Of a stretch of DNA of 64,000 nt, positions 44,469 to 54,642 are shown piece by piece. This DNA is from Alphaproteobacteria bacterium. GTDB lineage: Bacteria; Pseudomonadota; Alphaproteobacteria; Rhodobacterales; Rhodobacteraceae. The translations under genes and the position numbers were made by a program. The notes beneath the pieces are model-generated. The model was given only the letters and a program-made list of their open reading frames with translations, had not been told where the DNA came from and did not search any database. Location of the stretch: positions 20,568 through 84,567 of the forward strand of contig QOQE01000003.1 of the NCBI GenBank assembly GCA_003331935.1, given 5' to 3'. Position 1 is the first letter of the stretch; every line of letters begins with the position of its first letter.

Positions 44469-45080
44469 TCAATGTGAGAAAGGATCAATGTCTTCCCATC
44501 CCATATTATCTAATTCGCACCTTGTCGGCAGGAAGTAGCATATCTTCTCAAAAATATCATACCTGTCCTCACGTTTTAGGATATTATCTAGGTGTTTCTT
44601 AATTTGGTGTAAATACAGAACATCTTGCTTGGCATAATTTATTTGATTTTCATCTAAAGCATCTATTCCCCAGTAAGATGATTGCTGTTCTTTAGAAATA
44701 TCGATTGCCAGTATTTCTTTCACTAGATTTTTCAGGCCGTGGCTTTGAGAATAAGTTCTCGCTAATTTTGAAGCTATTTTAGTGCAATAGATGTTACGGG
44801 TCATGAAATTTAAATTCCTATTAAGAACGCCGATGTCGAATCGTGCATAGTGAAATATTTTTACTACATCTTTATCAGTCATTATCCTTTCCAGATTTTT
44901 TGCCTGCTTTTGGTTTTTTTCAATTTGTATTAAATGCACTATGCCTTTAGCATCCGCCATTTGAACTAAACACAATCTGTCTCTACCAGACTTTAAGCCC
45001 ATAGTCTCGGTATCCACTGCAATCTCGCTTCCTAGATCTATGTAATCAGGTATGTCATTTTTGTAGATAGAGACAGTCAT
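44469..45080 (-). CDS. Ribonuclease D-like 3'-5' exonuclease (short form)
   Basis: The 203-residue protein has the DEDDy exonuclease motifs: IAVDTETMGLKSGRDRLCLV (Exo I), HYARFDIGVLNRNL (Exo II) and ALDENQINYAKQDVLYL (Exo III). It lacks the HRDC domains of full RNase D, as is common for the alphaproteobacterial protein encoded next to lptC. The likely role is 3' trimming of structured RNA, but the substrate is not proven. It starts the leftward rnd-like-lptC-lptA-lptB-ptsN group. Confidence 0.92.
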   Translation of the reverse strand: MTVSIYKNDIPDYIDLGSEIAVDTETMGLKSGRDRLCLVQMADAKGIVHLIQIEKNQKQAKNLERIMTDKDVVKIFHYARFDIGVLNRNLNFMTRNIYCTKIASKLARTYSQSHGLKNLVKEILAIDISKEQQSSYWGIDALDENQINYAKQDVLYLHQIKKHLDNILKREDRYDIFEKICYFLPTRCELDNMGWEDIDPFSH

Positions 45081-45192
45081 TTTTCCACTTGATTATTTTT
45101 CCATATCTTATTTATATAAATTTTCGACAATTTGTAAATTTTTAATGATTTGACAAAAAAACGCTCTCTTTTATCTTTAAGGTCTTTTAGGA

Positions 45193-46134
45193 ATGAGTTG
45201 TATGGAAGTTGTAACTGTTTTCGGTGGTTCCGGTTTTTTGGGGAGGTATGTTGTAAGGCAGCTTGCTTCACAAGGATTATTTATCAGGGTCATAGTCCGC
45301 AATCCAAATGAAGCGCTTTTTTTGAGGGTGTATGGTAAAGTGGGTCAAATACAGCTTATTGGTGGGGACATAAAAGAGGAGTTAAAAATTCAGGAATACG
45401 TAAAGGGATCAAGCTGTGTTATTAATTGCGTAGCAACCTTTTTCGAAACACGCTCACAATCCTTTAATGTTCTTCACGTTAGTGCTGCAAAGAACTTGGC
45501 TAAAGTTGCAAAAAAAGAGGGGGTAAGTCAATTTATTCATATCTCATCTCTTGGCGCATCAACCGAATCAACTAGTCAACTCCAAAGGTCTAAGGGAGCT
45601 GGAGAAGAAGCCGTTCTTGAATGCTTTCCTAATGCCAACATAGTAAGGCCCTCTCTGATTTTTGGAATCGAGGACACTTTTTTTAATAGGTTCGCAAAAC
45701 TATCTTCGATTAGCCCATTTATTCCAGTTGTAGGTCCGGAAACAAAGTTCCAACCAGTATATGTTGATGACGTCGCTAAAGTTATAAGTATGTTGGTAGA
45801 GACGGGTCAAAAGAAAAAGTACCTAGAGTTGGGCGGAGACGAAACCTACACATTCAGAGAGCTTATCAAATTGTTATTAGCTGAAATAAAAAGAAAAAGG
45901 CTGATCTTAAAAATTCCCTTTTCGATTGCAAGGGTTATGGCCGCGACTAATGACTTTTTTCGTTTAATATTAGGTGATGTGGTGCCAGCTTTTCTGACTT
46001 TGGCTCAGGTAAAGAGCCTAGAAAAGGATAACGTAGTAGGCAGGGACTCAGACAAATTCTCAGATTTTAAAATCGCTCCAAAGAAGCTTAAGATAGTTTT
46101 GCCAACAATCGTTAGTCGCTTCAATAAAAGTTAG
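45193..46134 (+). CDS. NAD(P)-dependent reductase, complex I NDUFA9-like
   Basis: This extended SDR has the nucleotide-binding VTVFGGSGFLGRYVVRQLA at the start and then VINCVATFFETRSQSF, FIHISSLGA and RSKGAGEEAVLE, followed by VRPSLIFGIEDTFFNRFA. The pattern is that of alphaproteobacterial homologues of the mitochondrial complex I accessory subunit NDUFA9. The catalytic YxxxK is replaced (RSKGAGEE), consistent with a structural or non-canonical role. 313 residues; ATG 45202 is an alternative start. It overlaps convergent uppP by 4 bases; the two are standard neighbours of gltB in this class. Confidence 0.88.
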   Translation: MSCMEVVTVFGGSGFLGRYVVRQLASQGLFIRVIVRNPNEALFLRVYGKVGQIQLIGGDIKEELKIQEYVKGSSCVINCVATFFETRSQSFNVLHVSAAKNLAKVAKKEGVSQFIHISSLGASTESTSQLQRSKGAGEEAVLECFPNANIVRPSLIFGIEDTFFNRFAKLSSISPFIPVVGPETKFQPVYVDDVAKVISMLVETGQKKKYLELGGDETYTFRELIKLLLAEIKRKRLILKIPFSIARVMAATNDFFRLILGDVVPAFLTLAQVKSLEKDNVVGRDSDKFSDFKIAPKKLKIVLPTIVSRFNKS

Positions 46135-46916
46135 ATATACAAAAGTGCCAGCAAGGCCAACCCCAGAAACATTCTGTAAATTACAAAAGGCGTGAAAGAA
46201 AAACTTTCTCCCAGTTGTATAAAAAGTTTAAGAGTAAAAAAAGAAACGATAAATGAAAAGAGAACTCCACAAACCATAAGTTTGATCTCTACTTCGCTAC
46301 TATAATTATTTAATAATTTTAGTGCAAGATACACGCTAGAAAGTGCTATAGAAGGTATACTCAACATTACAGATATTATGATGGCGTCCTTTCTGTTGAA
46401 GTCTAAAAATCGTGCACCTGTTATGGAGGCCCCTGATCTACTAGTTCCAGGAAATACAGCAAAGGACTGCCAAACTCCTATAATCAAAGCGTCTTTTCTC
46501 GTGATTTCCGAAAGTTTACGCTGGCTTACTCTCCTGTCTGATGTAAAAAGTAGTATAGCAAACAATATATTGGTAAATGCGATGATTTCTAAATTCCTCG
46601 TTAGGTCAATAGCATTGGTATACTCCAAAAATAGCGCCATAAATATCAAAGGTAGCGTTGCTAAAATCATTAAAAACATAGATTTCTTGAAACCGTTCTT
46701 TTCTAAAACAATTGATGTATTTTCTTTTAAAGGTTTGGCTACTAGTAAAATAACCGCTAATAAGCTACCTATATGAATTGCGATGTCTAGACTTAAATTG
46801 TTATGAAGACCAACAACAAACTTGTTGTAAAGGACTAAATGTGCGGATGAAGAAACCGGTAGAAATTCGGTTACTCCTTGTATTAAAGACAAAAGAAAAA
46901 CGTGTAAAATGGTCAT
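46131..46916 (-). CDS. uppP: Undecaprenyl-diphosphatase UppP (BacA)
   Basis: UppP dephosphorylates undecaprenyl pyrophosphate so the carrier can be reused for peptidoglycan and other envelope polymers. The protein is multi-spanning, with the two family motifs LIQGVTEFLPVSSSAHLVL near the N-terminus and PGTSRSGASITGARFLDF in the middle. 261 residues. It diverges from gltB across 177 bases, in which I see no gene. Confidence 0.96.
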   Translation of the reverse strand: MTILHVFLLSLIQGVTEFLPVSSSAHLVLYNKFVVGLHNNLSLDIAIHIGSLLAVILLVAKPLKENTSIVLEKNGFKKSMFLMILATLPLIFMALFLEYTNAIDLTRNLEIIAFTNILFAILLFTSDRRVSQRKLSEITRKDALIIGVWQSFAVFPGTSRSGASITGARFLDFNRKDAIIISVMLSIPSIALSSVYLALKLLNNYSSEVEIKLMVCGVLFSFIVSFFTLKLFIQLGESFSFTPFVIYRMFLGLALLALLYI

Positions 46917-47093
46917 GTTTTCAAAATAAACTATTACTTCTCAGAGAATGTAGAGTACGCCATCATAATTTTCTCCAACTTTTTATCCCGAAAATCGAGA
47001 ATAATTCAAAGTATAAACTTTCTTTTCTTTTCTCCAAAACTATATTAAAAAATCATTTTAGAAAAAACGTAGAGAAAAAAAGTAGACAAACGA

Positions 47094-50000
47094 ATGAAAC
47101 CTTTTGAAAAGAAACGTAATAAAAGGGAAGGGCTTTATGATCCTCATAATGAACACGACTCGTGTGGATTAGGGTTCATCGCTAATATCAAAGGAAAGAA
47201 AAGTCACGATATTGTTCAAAAAGGGATCTTTATACTTGAGAATTTGGAGCATCGGGGTGCAACGGGAGCCGATCCATTAGTTGGAGATGGAGCAGGAATG
47301 CTCACACAAATTCCTCACGAGTTTTATCAACAAGAACTTAAACAATTAAACATATCACTACCAGATCCTGGTAACTATGGCGTTGGAATGTTTTTTCTTG
47401 CTAGAGATAGTAACTATCATGAGCTTATAAAAAATTTGATTGTAAGCTTAAGTGAGGAGCAGGGGATAAAATTTATAGGTTGGCGTAGTATTCCGGTTAA
47501 TAATGAATGTTTGTCTAAGGACAGAGAGATCCAAGAATGTGAACCCGTTCATTTGCAAGGTTTTTTTAAAAAACCCGAAGGCATGAACGAAGAAGACTTT
47601 GAAAGAAATCTCTACATTCTTCGAAAAAGAACTACCAACAGTATCTACAAAGAATTAGGAGATGAAGATTTATATTACGCAGTGTCTCTATCATCAAGAA
47701 CGGTTGTTTACAAAGGTATGTTCTTAGCTGATCAGTTAGCCAAATATTACTTGGATCTGCAAGATAAAAGATATGTCTCAGCCGTTTCACTAGTGCACCA
47801 AAGATTCTCAACTAATACTTTTCCTTCATGGAGGCTAGCTCACCCTTACAGAATGGTAGCTCATAATGGTGAGATTAACACCAGTAGAGGCAATGTGAAC
47901 TGGATGGCAGCAAGGCAAGCAAGCCTAAAATCAAATCGTTTTGGAGAAAAATTGGCTGAAATATGGCCTATTACAAGAGAAGGTCAATCGGACACCGCTT
48001 CATTTGATAACGCACTCGAATTACTATACCAGGGGGGCTTTCCTCTTCAGCATGCTTCAATGATGCTTATCCCTGAAGCTTGGGCTGGAAACCCATTAAT
48101 GGATAAAAAACGAAGATCGTTTTACGAATTTCACGCTTCGATTATGGAACCTTGGGATGGGCCTGCCGCTATTGCTTTCACAGACGGGAAAAAGATCGGT
48201 GCGACACTCGATAGAAATGGGTTAAGACCGGCTAGATATTTTGTATCTGAAGATGATACTGTTGTCTTAGCTTCTGAGGCAGGAACACTTCCAGTTGATG
48301 AAAGTAAAGTAATCACAAAGTGGCGATTACAACCTGGAAAAATGCTTTTGATTGATATGGAAGCTGGAAAAATCATTTCAGATGAAGAAGTAAAAGCAGA
48401 CCTTTGCAATGAGCGCGACTATGAAGCGATTTTGAAAGAAACACAAATTGTCCTTGAAGACATGGATGCCGATGAAATACAGAAAGTGTCTCTATCGAAA
48501 GCTAGTCTGTATTCAGGGCAGAAAGCTTTTGGCTATACCCAAGAAGACCTGAAGACACTGATGTCACCAATGGCAGTGACTGGACAGGAAGCTATTGGTT
48601 CGATGGGTACAGACACACCGATATCTGCAATTTCAAATAAGAGAAAATTACTCTACACCTATTTTAAGCAGAATTTTGCGCAGGTTACTAACCCTCCAAT
48701 TGACCCTATTCGCGAGGAATCTGTTATGAGCTTAGTATCCTTCATTGGTCCAAGACCAAATATTTTTGATAATAAAGCTTTGGGCAATGTAAAAAGGTTA
48801 GAGGTTAAGCAACCGATACTAACAAATGAGGACATGCAGAAGATAAGAAAAATAAGTGAAATTGGTGATAACCATTTTGTATCTAGGGTTTTGGATACGA
48901 CGTTTGAGAAGGGTACGGGATTTAATGGCTTTGAGGAATGTTTGAAAAGCCTTTGTAGAAAATCGGAGAATGTAGTTAAGGAAGGTGGTAACATTATAGT
49001 GTTATCTGACCGGCAGTTTGGAAAAAATAGGATAGCGTTGCCCGCTCTTTTGGCTGCATCTTCAGTACACCATCATCTGATTAAAAAAGGAATGCGAACT
49101 TCTGTAGGCTTAGTGGTTGAGTCAGCAGAACCGAGGGAGGTCCATCATTTTGCAGTTTTAGCGGGCTATGGAGCCGAGGCTATAAATCCATATATGGCAT
49201 TCGACACTATATTAGATCTTCAACAAAGAGACATGTTGACAAAAGATGTCAATGAGACCGAAGCCGTGACTAGATATATAAAGTCTATAAATAAAGGTCT
49301 CCTTAAAGTTATGTCAAAAATGGGTATTTCAACGTATCAGTCCTATTGTGGAGCTCAAATTTTTGATGCCGTTGGTTTGTCCGAGGAATTTGTAAACGCA
49401 CACTTCAAAGGAACATCTACCCAAATTAATGGGGTGGGAATAAATGAAATAGCAAAGGAAACCATTATAAGGCATGAGGAAGCTTATTCAAACTTAGAAG
49501 TCTTACGAGATTCGCTAGATGTCGGCGGTGATTATGCTGTTCGAAAAAGAGGAGAAGTACACGCGTGGAGTGCTGATGAGATTACAAATCTGCAACATGC
49601 AGTTAGGAGTAACTCCTTCGATAAATTCAAAGAGTACACTAAGTCGATGGATGAACAAGAAGAAAGATTGTTCACTATCAGAGGTCTTTTTAGGCTCAAG
49701 GAAGCAGACGAAACTGGCCGGAAACCCATAACTGTTGACGAGGTAGAACCTGCAAAAGAAATTGTTAAAAGATTTGCTACTGGCGCAATGTCCTATGGAT
49801 CAATATCTGCGGAAGCGCACGAAAATCTTGCGATAGCTATGAATAGAATTGAGGGAAAATCCAATACTGGTGAGGGTGGCGAGGAAGTCGAAAGGTTCTC
49901 AATTGACAGTAACGGTGACAATAGACGCTCTGCAATAAAACAAGTCGCCTCTGGTAGATTCGGTGTCACAACAGAATATCTTGTAAATTCTGATATGATC

Positions 50001-51755
50001 CAGATCAAAATGGCCCAAGGAGCAAAGCCAGGAGAAGGGGGTCAATTACCAGGGCACAAGGTAGACGCAGTCATCGCAAAGGTACGGCATTCTACTAGAG
50101 GGGTCGGGCTAATTTCTCCTCCACCCCATCACGATATTTATTCAATAGAAGACCTTGCCCAACTTATATTTGATCTTAAAAATGTCAATCCAAGAGCGGA
50201 TATATCGGTAAAACTTGTATCAGAGGTTGGAGTAGGTACTGTAGCTGCTGGAGTGACAAAAGCGAAAGCAGATCATCTTACAATTTCGGGAATGGAAGGG
50301 GGTACTGGTGCCAGTCCCTTGACATCAGTAAAACATGCCGGATCACCGTGGGAACTCGGTTTAGCAGAGACACACCAAACTCTGATGAAAAACAAACTTA
50401 GGTCACGAATATCAGTACAGGTAGACGGTGGTTTAAGGACTGGCCGCGATGTGATCATTGGAGCATTATTAGGCGCTGATGAATTCGGTTTTTCAACTGC
50501 ACCCTTAATTGCTTCAGGTTGCATTATGATGCGTAAGTGTCATTTGAACACGTGCCCTGTCGGAATTGCAACACAAGACCCCGTTTTGAGAAAACGATTC
50601 GTAGGAACGCCTGAGCATGTTGTTAACTTTTTCTTTTTTGTAGCTGAAGAAGTAAGAGTGCTAATGAGCAAACTGGGTTTCAAAAAGTTTGATGAGATGA
50701 TTGGTCAAATCGATGTGCTGGATAGAAAAGAGGCAATTAATCATTGGAAAGCCAAGGGCCTGGATTTTTCAAAACTGTTCTTTGATCCAAAGATGGGTGA
50801 TAAGGTGCCAAAATTTAACTGTGAAAAACAGGAACATCCTATAGAAGATATTTTGGATAGGCAGTTAATCGAATTGTCAAAAAACGCCCTGAAGCAGAGG
50901 ACGAAAGTAAACATAAGTCTCCCAATTCATAATTATAATAGATCCACTGGGGCAATGCTTAGTGGAGAGGTTGCACGTACCTTTGGGCATGCAGGACTAC
51001 CGGATAATACAATAAACATTTGTTTTAAGGGAACGACGGGTCAAGCGTTCGGAGCTTGGTTATCAAAAGGCATCACGTTCGAAGTAGAAGGAGAGGCAAA
51101 TGATTATGTTGGGAAAGGGCTTTCCGGTGGAAAAATAATTGTTTATCCTCCGAAACGAGCAGGAAAGATTATACCCGATAAATCGATTATAGCTGGGAAC
51201 ACGATTCTTTATGGAGCCGTTGAAGGGGAATGTTTTTTACGAGGAGTCGTTGGAGAAAGATTTGCAGTAAGAAACTCAGGCGCAACTGCAGTTGTTGAAG
51301 GAGTGGGTGATCATGGTTGTGAATATATGACAGGCGGTATAGTAGTGGTCTTAGGAAAAACAGGTTTAAACTTTGCAGCAGGTATGTCGGGAGGCATTGC
51401 TTATGTTTTGGACGAAGACGGAACATTCAAAAGCAGATGCAATATGGCAATGGTAGAGCTTGAGCCCGTTCCAGAAGAGGATGATCTTCTGGAGTCTGAA
51501 CATCATCATGGCGGTGACATTGAGCACCATGGTCGTGTGGATATTTCAAGCGATATGACTAGGTATGATGAAGAAAGGTTGAAGAATCTCATCTCAAGGC
51601 ACTTAAGCTTCACAAAATCAGACTTAGCTGAGAAGATACTTAATAAATGGGATATTTTTAGACCAAAGTTTTTAAAAGTAATGCCAACTGAATACAGAAG
51701 AGCGCTAGAAGAAATAAAGGCAGAGAAGCTCAATAAAATTGTGGCTGCAGAATAG
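47094..51755 (+). CDS. gltB: Glutamate synthase (NADPH) large subunit
   Basis: GltB makes glutamate from glutamine and 2-oxoglutarate. After a 23-residue propeptide, Cys24 in EHDSCGLGFIANIKG becomes the N-terminal nucleophile of the amidotransferase domain. Then come the central domain, the FMN synthase domain (GAKPGEGGQLPGHKVDAVIA, GMEGGTGASPLTS), the 3Fe-4S cluster Cys residues in CIMMRKCHLNTCPVGIATQ, and the C-terminal beta-helix (MTGGIVVVLGKTGLNFAAGM). 1553 residues, slightly longer than average but with no obvious foreign insertion. gltD follows 30 bases later. Confidence 0.97.
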   Translation: MKPFEKKRNKREGLYDPHNEHDSCGLGFIANIKGKKSHDIVQKGIFILENLEHRGATGADPLVGDGAGMLTQIPHEFYQQELKQLNISLPDPGNYGVGMFFLARDSNYHELIKNLIVSLSEEQGIKFIGWRSIPVNNECLSKDREIQECEPVHLQGFFKKPEGMNEEDFERNLYILRKRTTNSIYKELGDEDLYYAVSLSSRTVVYKGMFLADQLAKYYLDLQDKRYVSAVSLVHQRFSTNTFPSWRLAHPYRMVAHNGEINTSRGNVNWMAARQASLKSNRFGEKLAEIWPITREGQSDTASFDNALELLYQGGFPLQHASMMLIPEAWAGNPLMDKKRRSFYEFHASIMEPWDGPAAIAFTDGKKIGATLDRNGLRPARYFVSEDDTVVLASEAGTLPVDESKVITKWRLQPGKMLLIDMEAGKIISDEEVKADLCNERDYEAILKETQIVLEDMDADEIQKVSLSKASLYSGQKAFGYTQEDLKTLMSPMAVTGQEAIGSMGTDTPISAISNKRKLLYTYFKQNFAQVTNPPIDPIREESVMSLVSFIGPRPNIFDNKALGNVKRLEVKQPILTNEDMQKIRKISEIGDNHFVSRVLDTTFEKGTGFNGFEECLKSLCRKSENVVKEGGNIIVLSDRQFGKNRIALPALLAASSVHHHLIKKGMRTSVGLVVESAEPREVHHFAVLAGYGAEAINPYMAFDTILDLQQRDMLTKDVNETEAVTRYIKSINKGLLKVMSKMGISTYQSYCGAQIFDAVGLSEEFVNAHFKGTSTQINGVGINEIAKETIIRHEEAYSNLEVLRDSLDVGGDYAVRKRGEVHAWSADEITNLQHAVRSNSFDKFKEYTKSMDEQEERLFTIRGLFRLKEADETGRKPITVDEVEPAKEIVKRFATGAMSYGSISAEAHENLAIAMNRIEGKSNTGEGGEEVERFSIDSNGDNRRSAIKQVASGRFGVTTEYLVNSDMIQIKMAQGAKPGEGGQLPGHKVDAVIAKVRHSTRGVGLISPPPHHDIYSIEDLAQLIFDLKNVNPRADISVKLVSEVGVGTVAAGVTKAKADHLTISGMEGGTGASPLTSVKHAGSPWELGLAETHQTLMKNKLRSRISVQVDGGLRTGRDVIIGALLGADEFGFSTAPLIASGCIMMRKCHLNTCPVGIATQDPVLRKRFVGTPEHVVNFFFFVAEEVRVLMSKLGFKKFDEMIGQIDVLDRKEAINHWKAKGLDFSKLFFDPKMGDKVPKFNCEKQEHPIEDILDRQLIELSKNALKQRTKVNISLPIHNYNRSTGAMLSGEVARTFGHAGLPDNTINICFKGTTGQAFGAWLSKGITFEVEGEANDYVGKGLSGGKIIVYPPKRAGKIIPDKSIIAGNTILYGAVEGECFLRGVVGERFAVRNSGATAVVEGVGDHGCEYMTGGIVVVLGKTGLNFAAGMSGGIAYVLDEDGTFKSRCNMAMVELEPVPEEDDLLESEHHHGGDIEHHGRVDISSDMTRYDEERLKNLISRHLSFTKSDLAEKILNKWDIFRPKFLKVMPTEYRRALEEIKAEKLNKIVAAE

Positions 51756-51785
51756 CCTTTAATTCAAAAAAAAAGGGAAATTCAT

Positions 51786-53219
51786 ATGGGTAAGGTTACC
51801 GGTTTTTTAGAAATAGATAGGCAAGATAGGAAATATAGGCCAGCGTCAGATAGAATAAGAAACTTTAAGGAGTTCATTGTACCTCTTCCTGAACAAGTCA
51901 TTAGAGATCAGGCCAGTAGATGCATGGAATGTGGTGTCCCATTTTGTCACGACACGAAGGGTTTAAAAGGGTGTCCGGTGAACAATCAGATACCGGATTG
52001 GAATGACTTGGTGTATAGAGGTGAATGGGAGCAAGCTTCTAAAGACCTACATTCAACAAACAATTTTCCTGAATTTACAGGAAGAATATGCCCAGCTCCC
52101 TGCGAAGCGTCATGTACATTAAACATTGTCGATAGTCCAGTGACAATAAAATCTATAGAGTGCTCAATAGTAGATAAGGCCTGGGAAAATGGCTGGATAA
52201 AGCCGCAAATTAATCAGAAAAAGACAGATAAGAGGATAGGAATAATCGGCTCTGGCCCAGCTGGACTGGCAGCGGCTCAACAGTTATCAAGAGCTGGGCA
52301 TAATGTTATAGTCTATGAAAAAAATAAAAAGATGGGAGGTCTTCTTAGGTATGGAATTCCTGACTTTAAAATGGAAAAAACTCATATAGATAGAAGGTTA
52401 GAGCAAATATCAGCTGAAGGTGTTCAGTTCCAAGGTGGTGTGGAGTTGGGTGTAGATGTCGAAATTAATGACCTGTTAAAGCAACACGATGCTGTGATTT
52501 TAGCTTGTGGGGCAGAGAAACCACGTGACCTAGACATTGATGGACGTAACGCCGAAGGAATTCATTATGCCATGGACTTCTTACCCCAGCAAAACAGAAG
52601 AGTTGGTAACGAGAATGTTGAGGAATTAGATGATATAACTGCTGATGGTAGACACGTTGTTGTTATTGGCGGAGGGGATACGGGTTCTGATTGCATAGGC
52701 ACATCAATTCGCCAAGGAGCCTTATCTGTTACACAACTAGAAATTATGCCTGCCCCACCTGAACGAGAAGACAAGTTACTGACATGGCCTAACTGGCCTC
52801 TAAAAATGAGGACCTCCTCAAGCCAAGAAGAAGGAGCCGATAGGGAGTTTTCAGTGTTGACAAACTCTTTTGGTGTTGAAAATGGAAAAGTAAGTTCGTT
52901 GAACTGTATTAGGGTAAATGAGAAATTTGAAAAAATAGAAAATTCTGAATTTACAATAAAGGCAGATTTAGTGTTATTAGCAATGGGATTTGTCTCGCCT
53001 GTCACAGATAGAATATTTAAAGACACCGCTGTGATATTAGATAAGCGCGGAAATGTGTTAGCTGACGATAGGTCTTATAAAACTTCCCATGAAAAATTAT
53101 GGGTGGCTGGTGATATGAGACGTGGCCAGTCTCTCGTTGTTTGGGCAATAAGAGAGGGTAGGCAAGTCGCAAAATCAGTAGATACTGCCTTGATGGGCTA
53201 TAGTAATCTGTCGGATTAA
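51786..53219 (+). CDS. gltD: Glutamate synthase (NADPH) small subunit
   Basis: GltD takes electrons from NADPH through FAD and two Fe-S clusters to GltB. The N-terminal part has the cluster Cys residues ([20 protein letters not shown], then [15 protein letters not shown]). The FAD-binding stretch is [20 protein letters not shown], and NADPH binding is at [20 protein letters not shown]. 477 residues. A GGGAAA 6 bases before the ATG serves as ribosome site. The broken mtgA follows with no separate promoter visible. Confidence 0.97.
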   Translation: MGKVTGFLEIDRQDRKYRPASDRIRNFKEFIVPLPEQVIRDQASRCMECGVPFCHDTKGLKGCPVNNQIPDWNDLVYRGEWEQASKDLHSTNNFPEFTGRICPAPCEASCTLNIVDSPVTIKSIECSIVDKAWENGWIKPQINQKKTDKRIGIIGSGPAGLAAAQQLSRAGHNVIVYEKNKKMGGLLRYGIPDFKMEKTHIDRRLEQISAEGVQFQGGVELGVDVEINDLLKQHDAVILACGAEKPRDLDIDGRNAEGIHYAMDFLPQQNRRVGNENVEELDDITADGRHVVVIGGGDTGSDCIGTSIRQGALSVTQLEIMPAPPEREDKLLTWPNWPLKMRTSSSQEEGADREFSVLTNSFGVENGKVSSLNCIRVNEKFEKIENSEFTIKADLVLLAMGFVSPVTDRIFKDTAVILDKRGNVLADDRSYKTSHEKLWVAGDMRRGQSLVVWAIREGRQVAKSVDTALMGYSNLSD

Positions 53220-53298
53220 GGGAAGAAGATGTGCTACTAAAATTTTTTTTGTACGCATTTTTAAAAAATTAACATCAAAATCTGCGCGGATTGTTTCA

Positions 53299-53936
53299 AT
53301 GCTGATCGTCTGCTTCATGTGCTTGACGGGTTATTCTGTTCTCTTGGTTAGATATTTTAACCCTCCTTTTTCAATGTTTATGGTAAGGGAGAGTAATTTT
53401 TTCCAAAAAAAATAGACTACAGTTGGGCTCAAATTTCTAACATGGGTGAGAATATCGTTCTCTCTATTGTGGCAACAGAAGACTCTAATTTTTGCAACCA
53501 TTTAGGTGTAGATATAAAAGAGATATATAAGGTAGTAACAAAAGGAGAAAAAAGAGGCGCCTCGACAATAACACAACAGCTAGCAAAAAATCTTTTTTTA
53601 TGGCCTGAAAGATCTTTTCTTAGAAAAGTAGTTGAGTTGTATTTTACCCTTTTGATAGAAATAATTATTCCAAAAAGAAGAATTCTCGAAATATATCTAA
53701 ACACTGTCGAGACAAGTTTGTTGCCTTTTAACGTAGCTAGAGTCTCAGAAAGATATTACAACAAGCCATTAAATAAACTTACTAAAGAGCAAGCAATTCG
53801 AATAGCATTGACGCTACCGAATCCAAAAGCTCGAAGCCCAAAAAAATTGAATCCATATCTAGTTGAAAGAATCTCTAGGTTAAAAAAGGATATAGAGATC
53901 CTAAAAAAAGGTGACAGATCCGGTTGTTTTTTATAA
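53299..53936 (+). pseudogene. mtgA: Monofunctional peptidoglycan glycosyltransferase MtgA, split by a one-base frameshift
   Basis: Two frames make one MtgA. Frame 1 (ATG 53299 to TAG 53413-53415) encodes the membrane helix and VRYFNPPFSMFMVRE, the segment before the catalytic domain. Frame 2, readable from about 53412 to 53936, encodes IDYSWAQISNMGENIVLSIV, then ATEDSNFCNHLGVD with the catalytic Glu, and GASTITQQLAKNLFLWPERS. The break is at AAAAAAAA (53405-53412); nine A residues would restore one frame. The start is also weak: upstream codons in frame 1 are basic and likely coding, but lack an ATG. It may be a sequencing error, a true pseudogene or a slippage-dependent gene. MtgA polymerises lipid II; the second fragment alone would lack the membrane anchor. 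Confidence 0.85.
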
Positions 53937-53969
53937 TTATAAATGGACTGTATCAAGGTTTGTTAATTT

Positions 53970-54641
53970 ATGAGAAAACTTCACCATTTAGCACTCTCAC
54001 CTTTTTGCCGAAAAGTGAGACTTGTTTTGGCTGAAAAGAAGCTTGAAGTTGAATTAATTGATGAACCTGTATGGGAGAAGAAATTAGATTTCATTCGATT
54101 CAGCCCTTCTGGAAAGGTCCCTTTATTAAAAGAGGGGTCTAGTGTTTACACTGAGAGCACTCCGATATGCGAGTATCTGGACGAGTCTTACCCGATTCCA
54201 AAACTTATACCAGCTGACAAAAAGTTTAGATTTGAAAGTCGGAGGATAGACTGTTGGTTCGATGATAAATTTTATAATGAAGTTACAAAAAATTTACTTA
54301 ATGAAAGAGTATACAAAAAAATTTTTAAAATAGGCCATCCTGATAGCAGTGCGATAAAGGAAGGTCTAAGGAAAATAAAGTTTCATTTTGATTACTTCGA
54401 ATGGCTATTGGAAAAAAGAAATTGGCTTGCTGGGGAGAAAATGTCGTTAGCAGATTTTTCAGCCGCTGGACATATTTCTGCACTGGATTATATAGGAGAC
54501 ATCGATTGGCAGGCTAAGCCGTTAATAAAAGAATGGTATGCAAAAATTAAATCTAGACCAGCCTTTAGAAATGCTGGGTTACTAACAGATTTAGTTCCTG
54601 GTTTTGTGCCAGCAAGTCACTATAGTGACTTAGATTTTTAG
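53970..54641 (+). CDS. Glutathione S-transferase family protein
   Basis: The 223-residue protein has an N-terminal thioredoxin-like domain starting with LHHLALSPFCRKVRLVLAEK, where the Ser-Pro-Phe-Cys stretch sits at the glutathione-activating position, followed by SPSGKVPLL and TESTPICEYLDE with the Glu-Ser pair that holds glutathione. The helical C-terminal domain includes LAGEKMSLADFSAAGHISAL. It is directly followed by queG (1-base gap), an arrangement common in alphaproteobacteria. The substrate is unknown. Confidence 0.93.
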   Translation: MRKLHHLALSPFCRKVRLVLAEKKLEVELIDEPVWEKKLDFIRFSPSGKVPLLKEGSSVYTESTPICEYLDESYPIPKLIPADKKFRFESRRIDCWFDDKFYNEVTKNLLNERVYKKIFKIGHPDSSAIKEGLRKIKFHFDYFEWLLEKRNWLAGEKMSLADFSAAGHISALDYIGDIDWQAKPLIKEWYAKIKSRPAFRNAGLLTDLVPGFVPASHYSDLDF

Positions 54642-54642
54642 C

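Noticed and set aside
46778..47107. Plus-strand frame of 109 residues ahead of gltB
   Set aside because: Much of it is antisense to uppP; the basic, Phe-rich composition fits non-coding AT-rich sequence.
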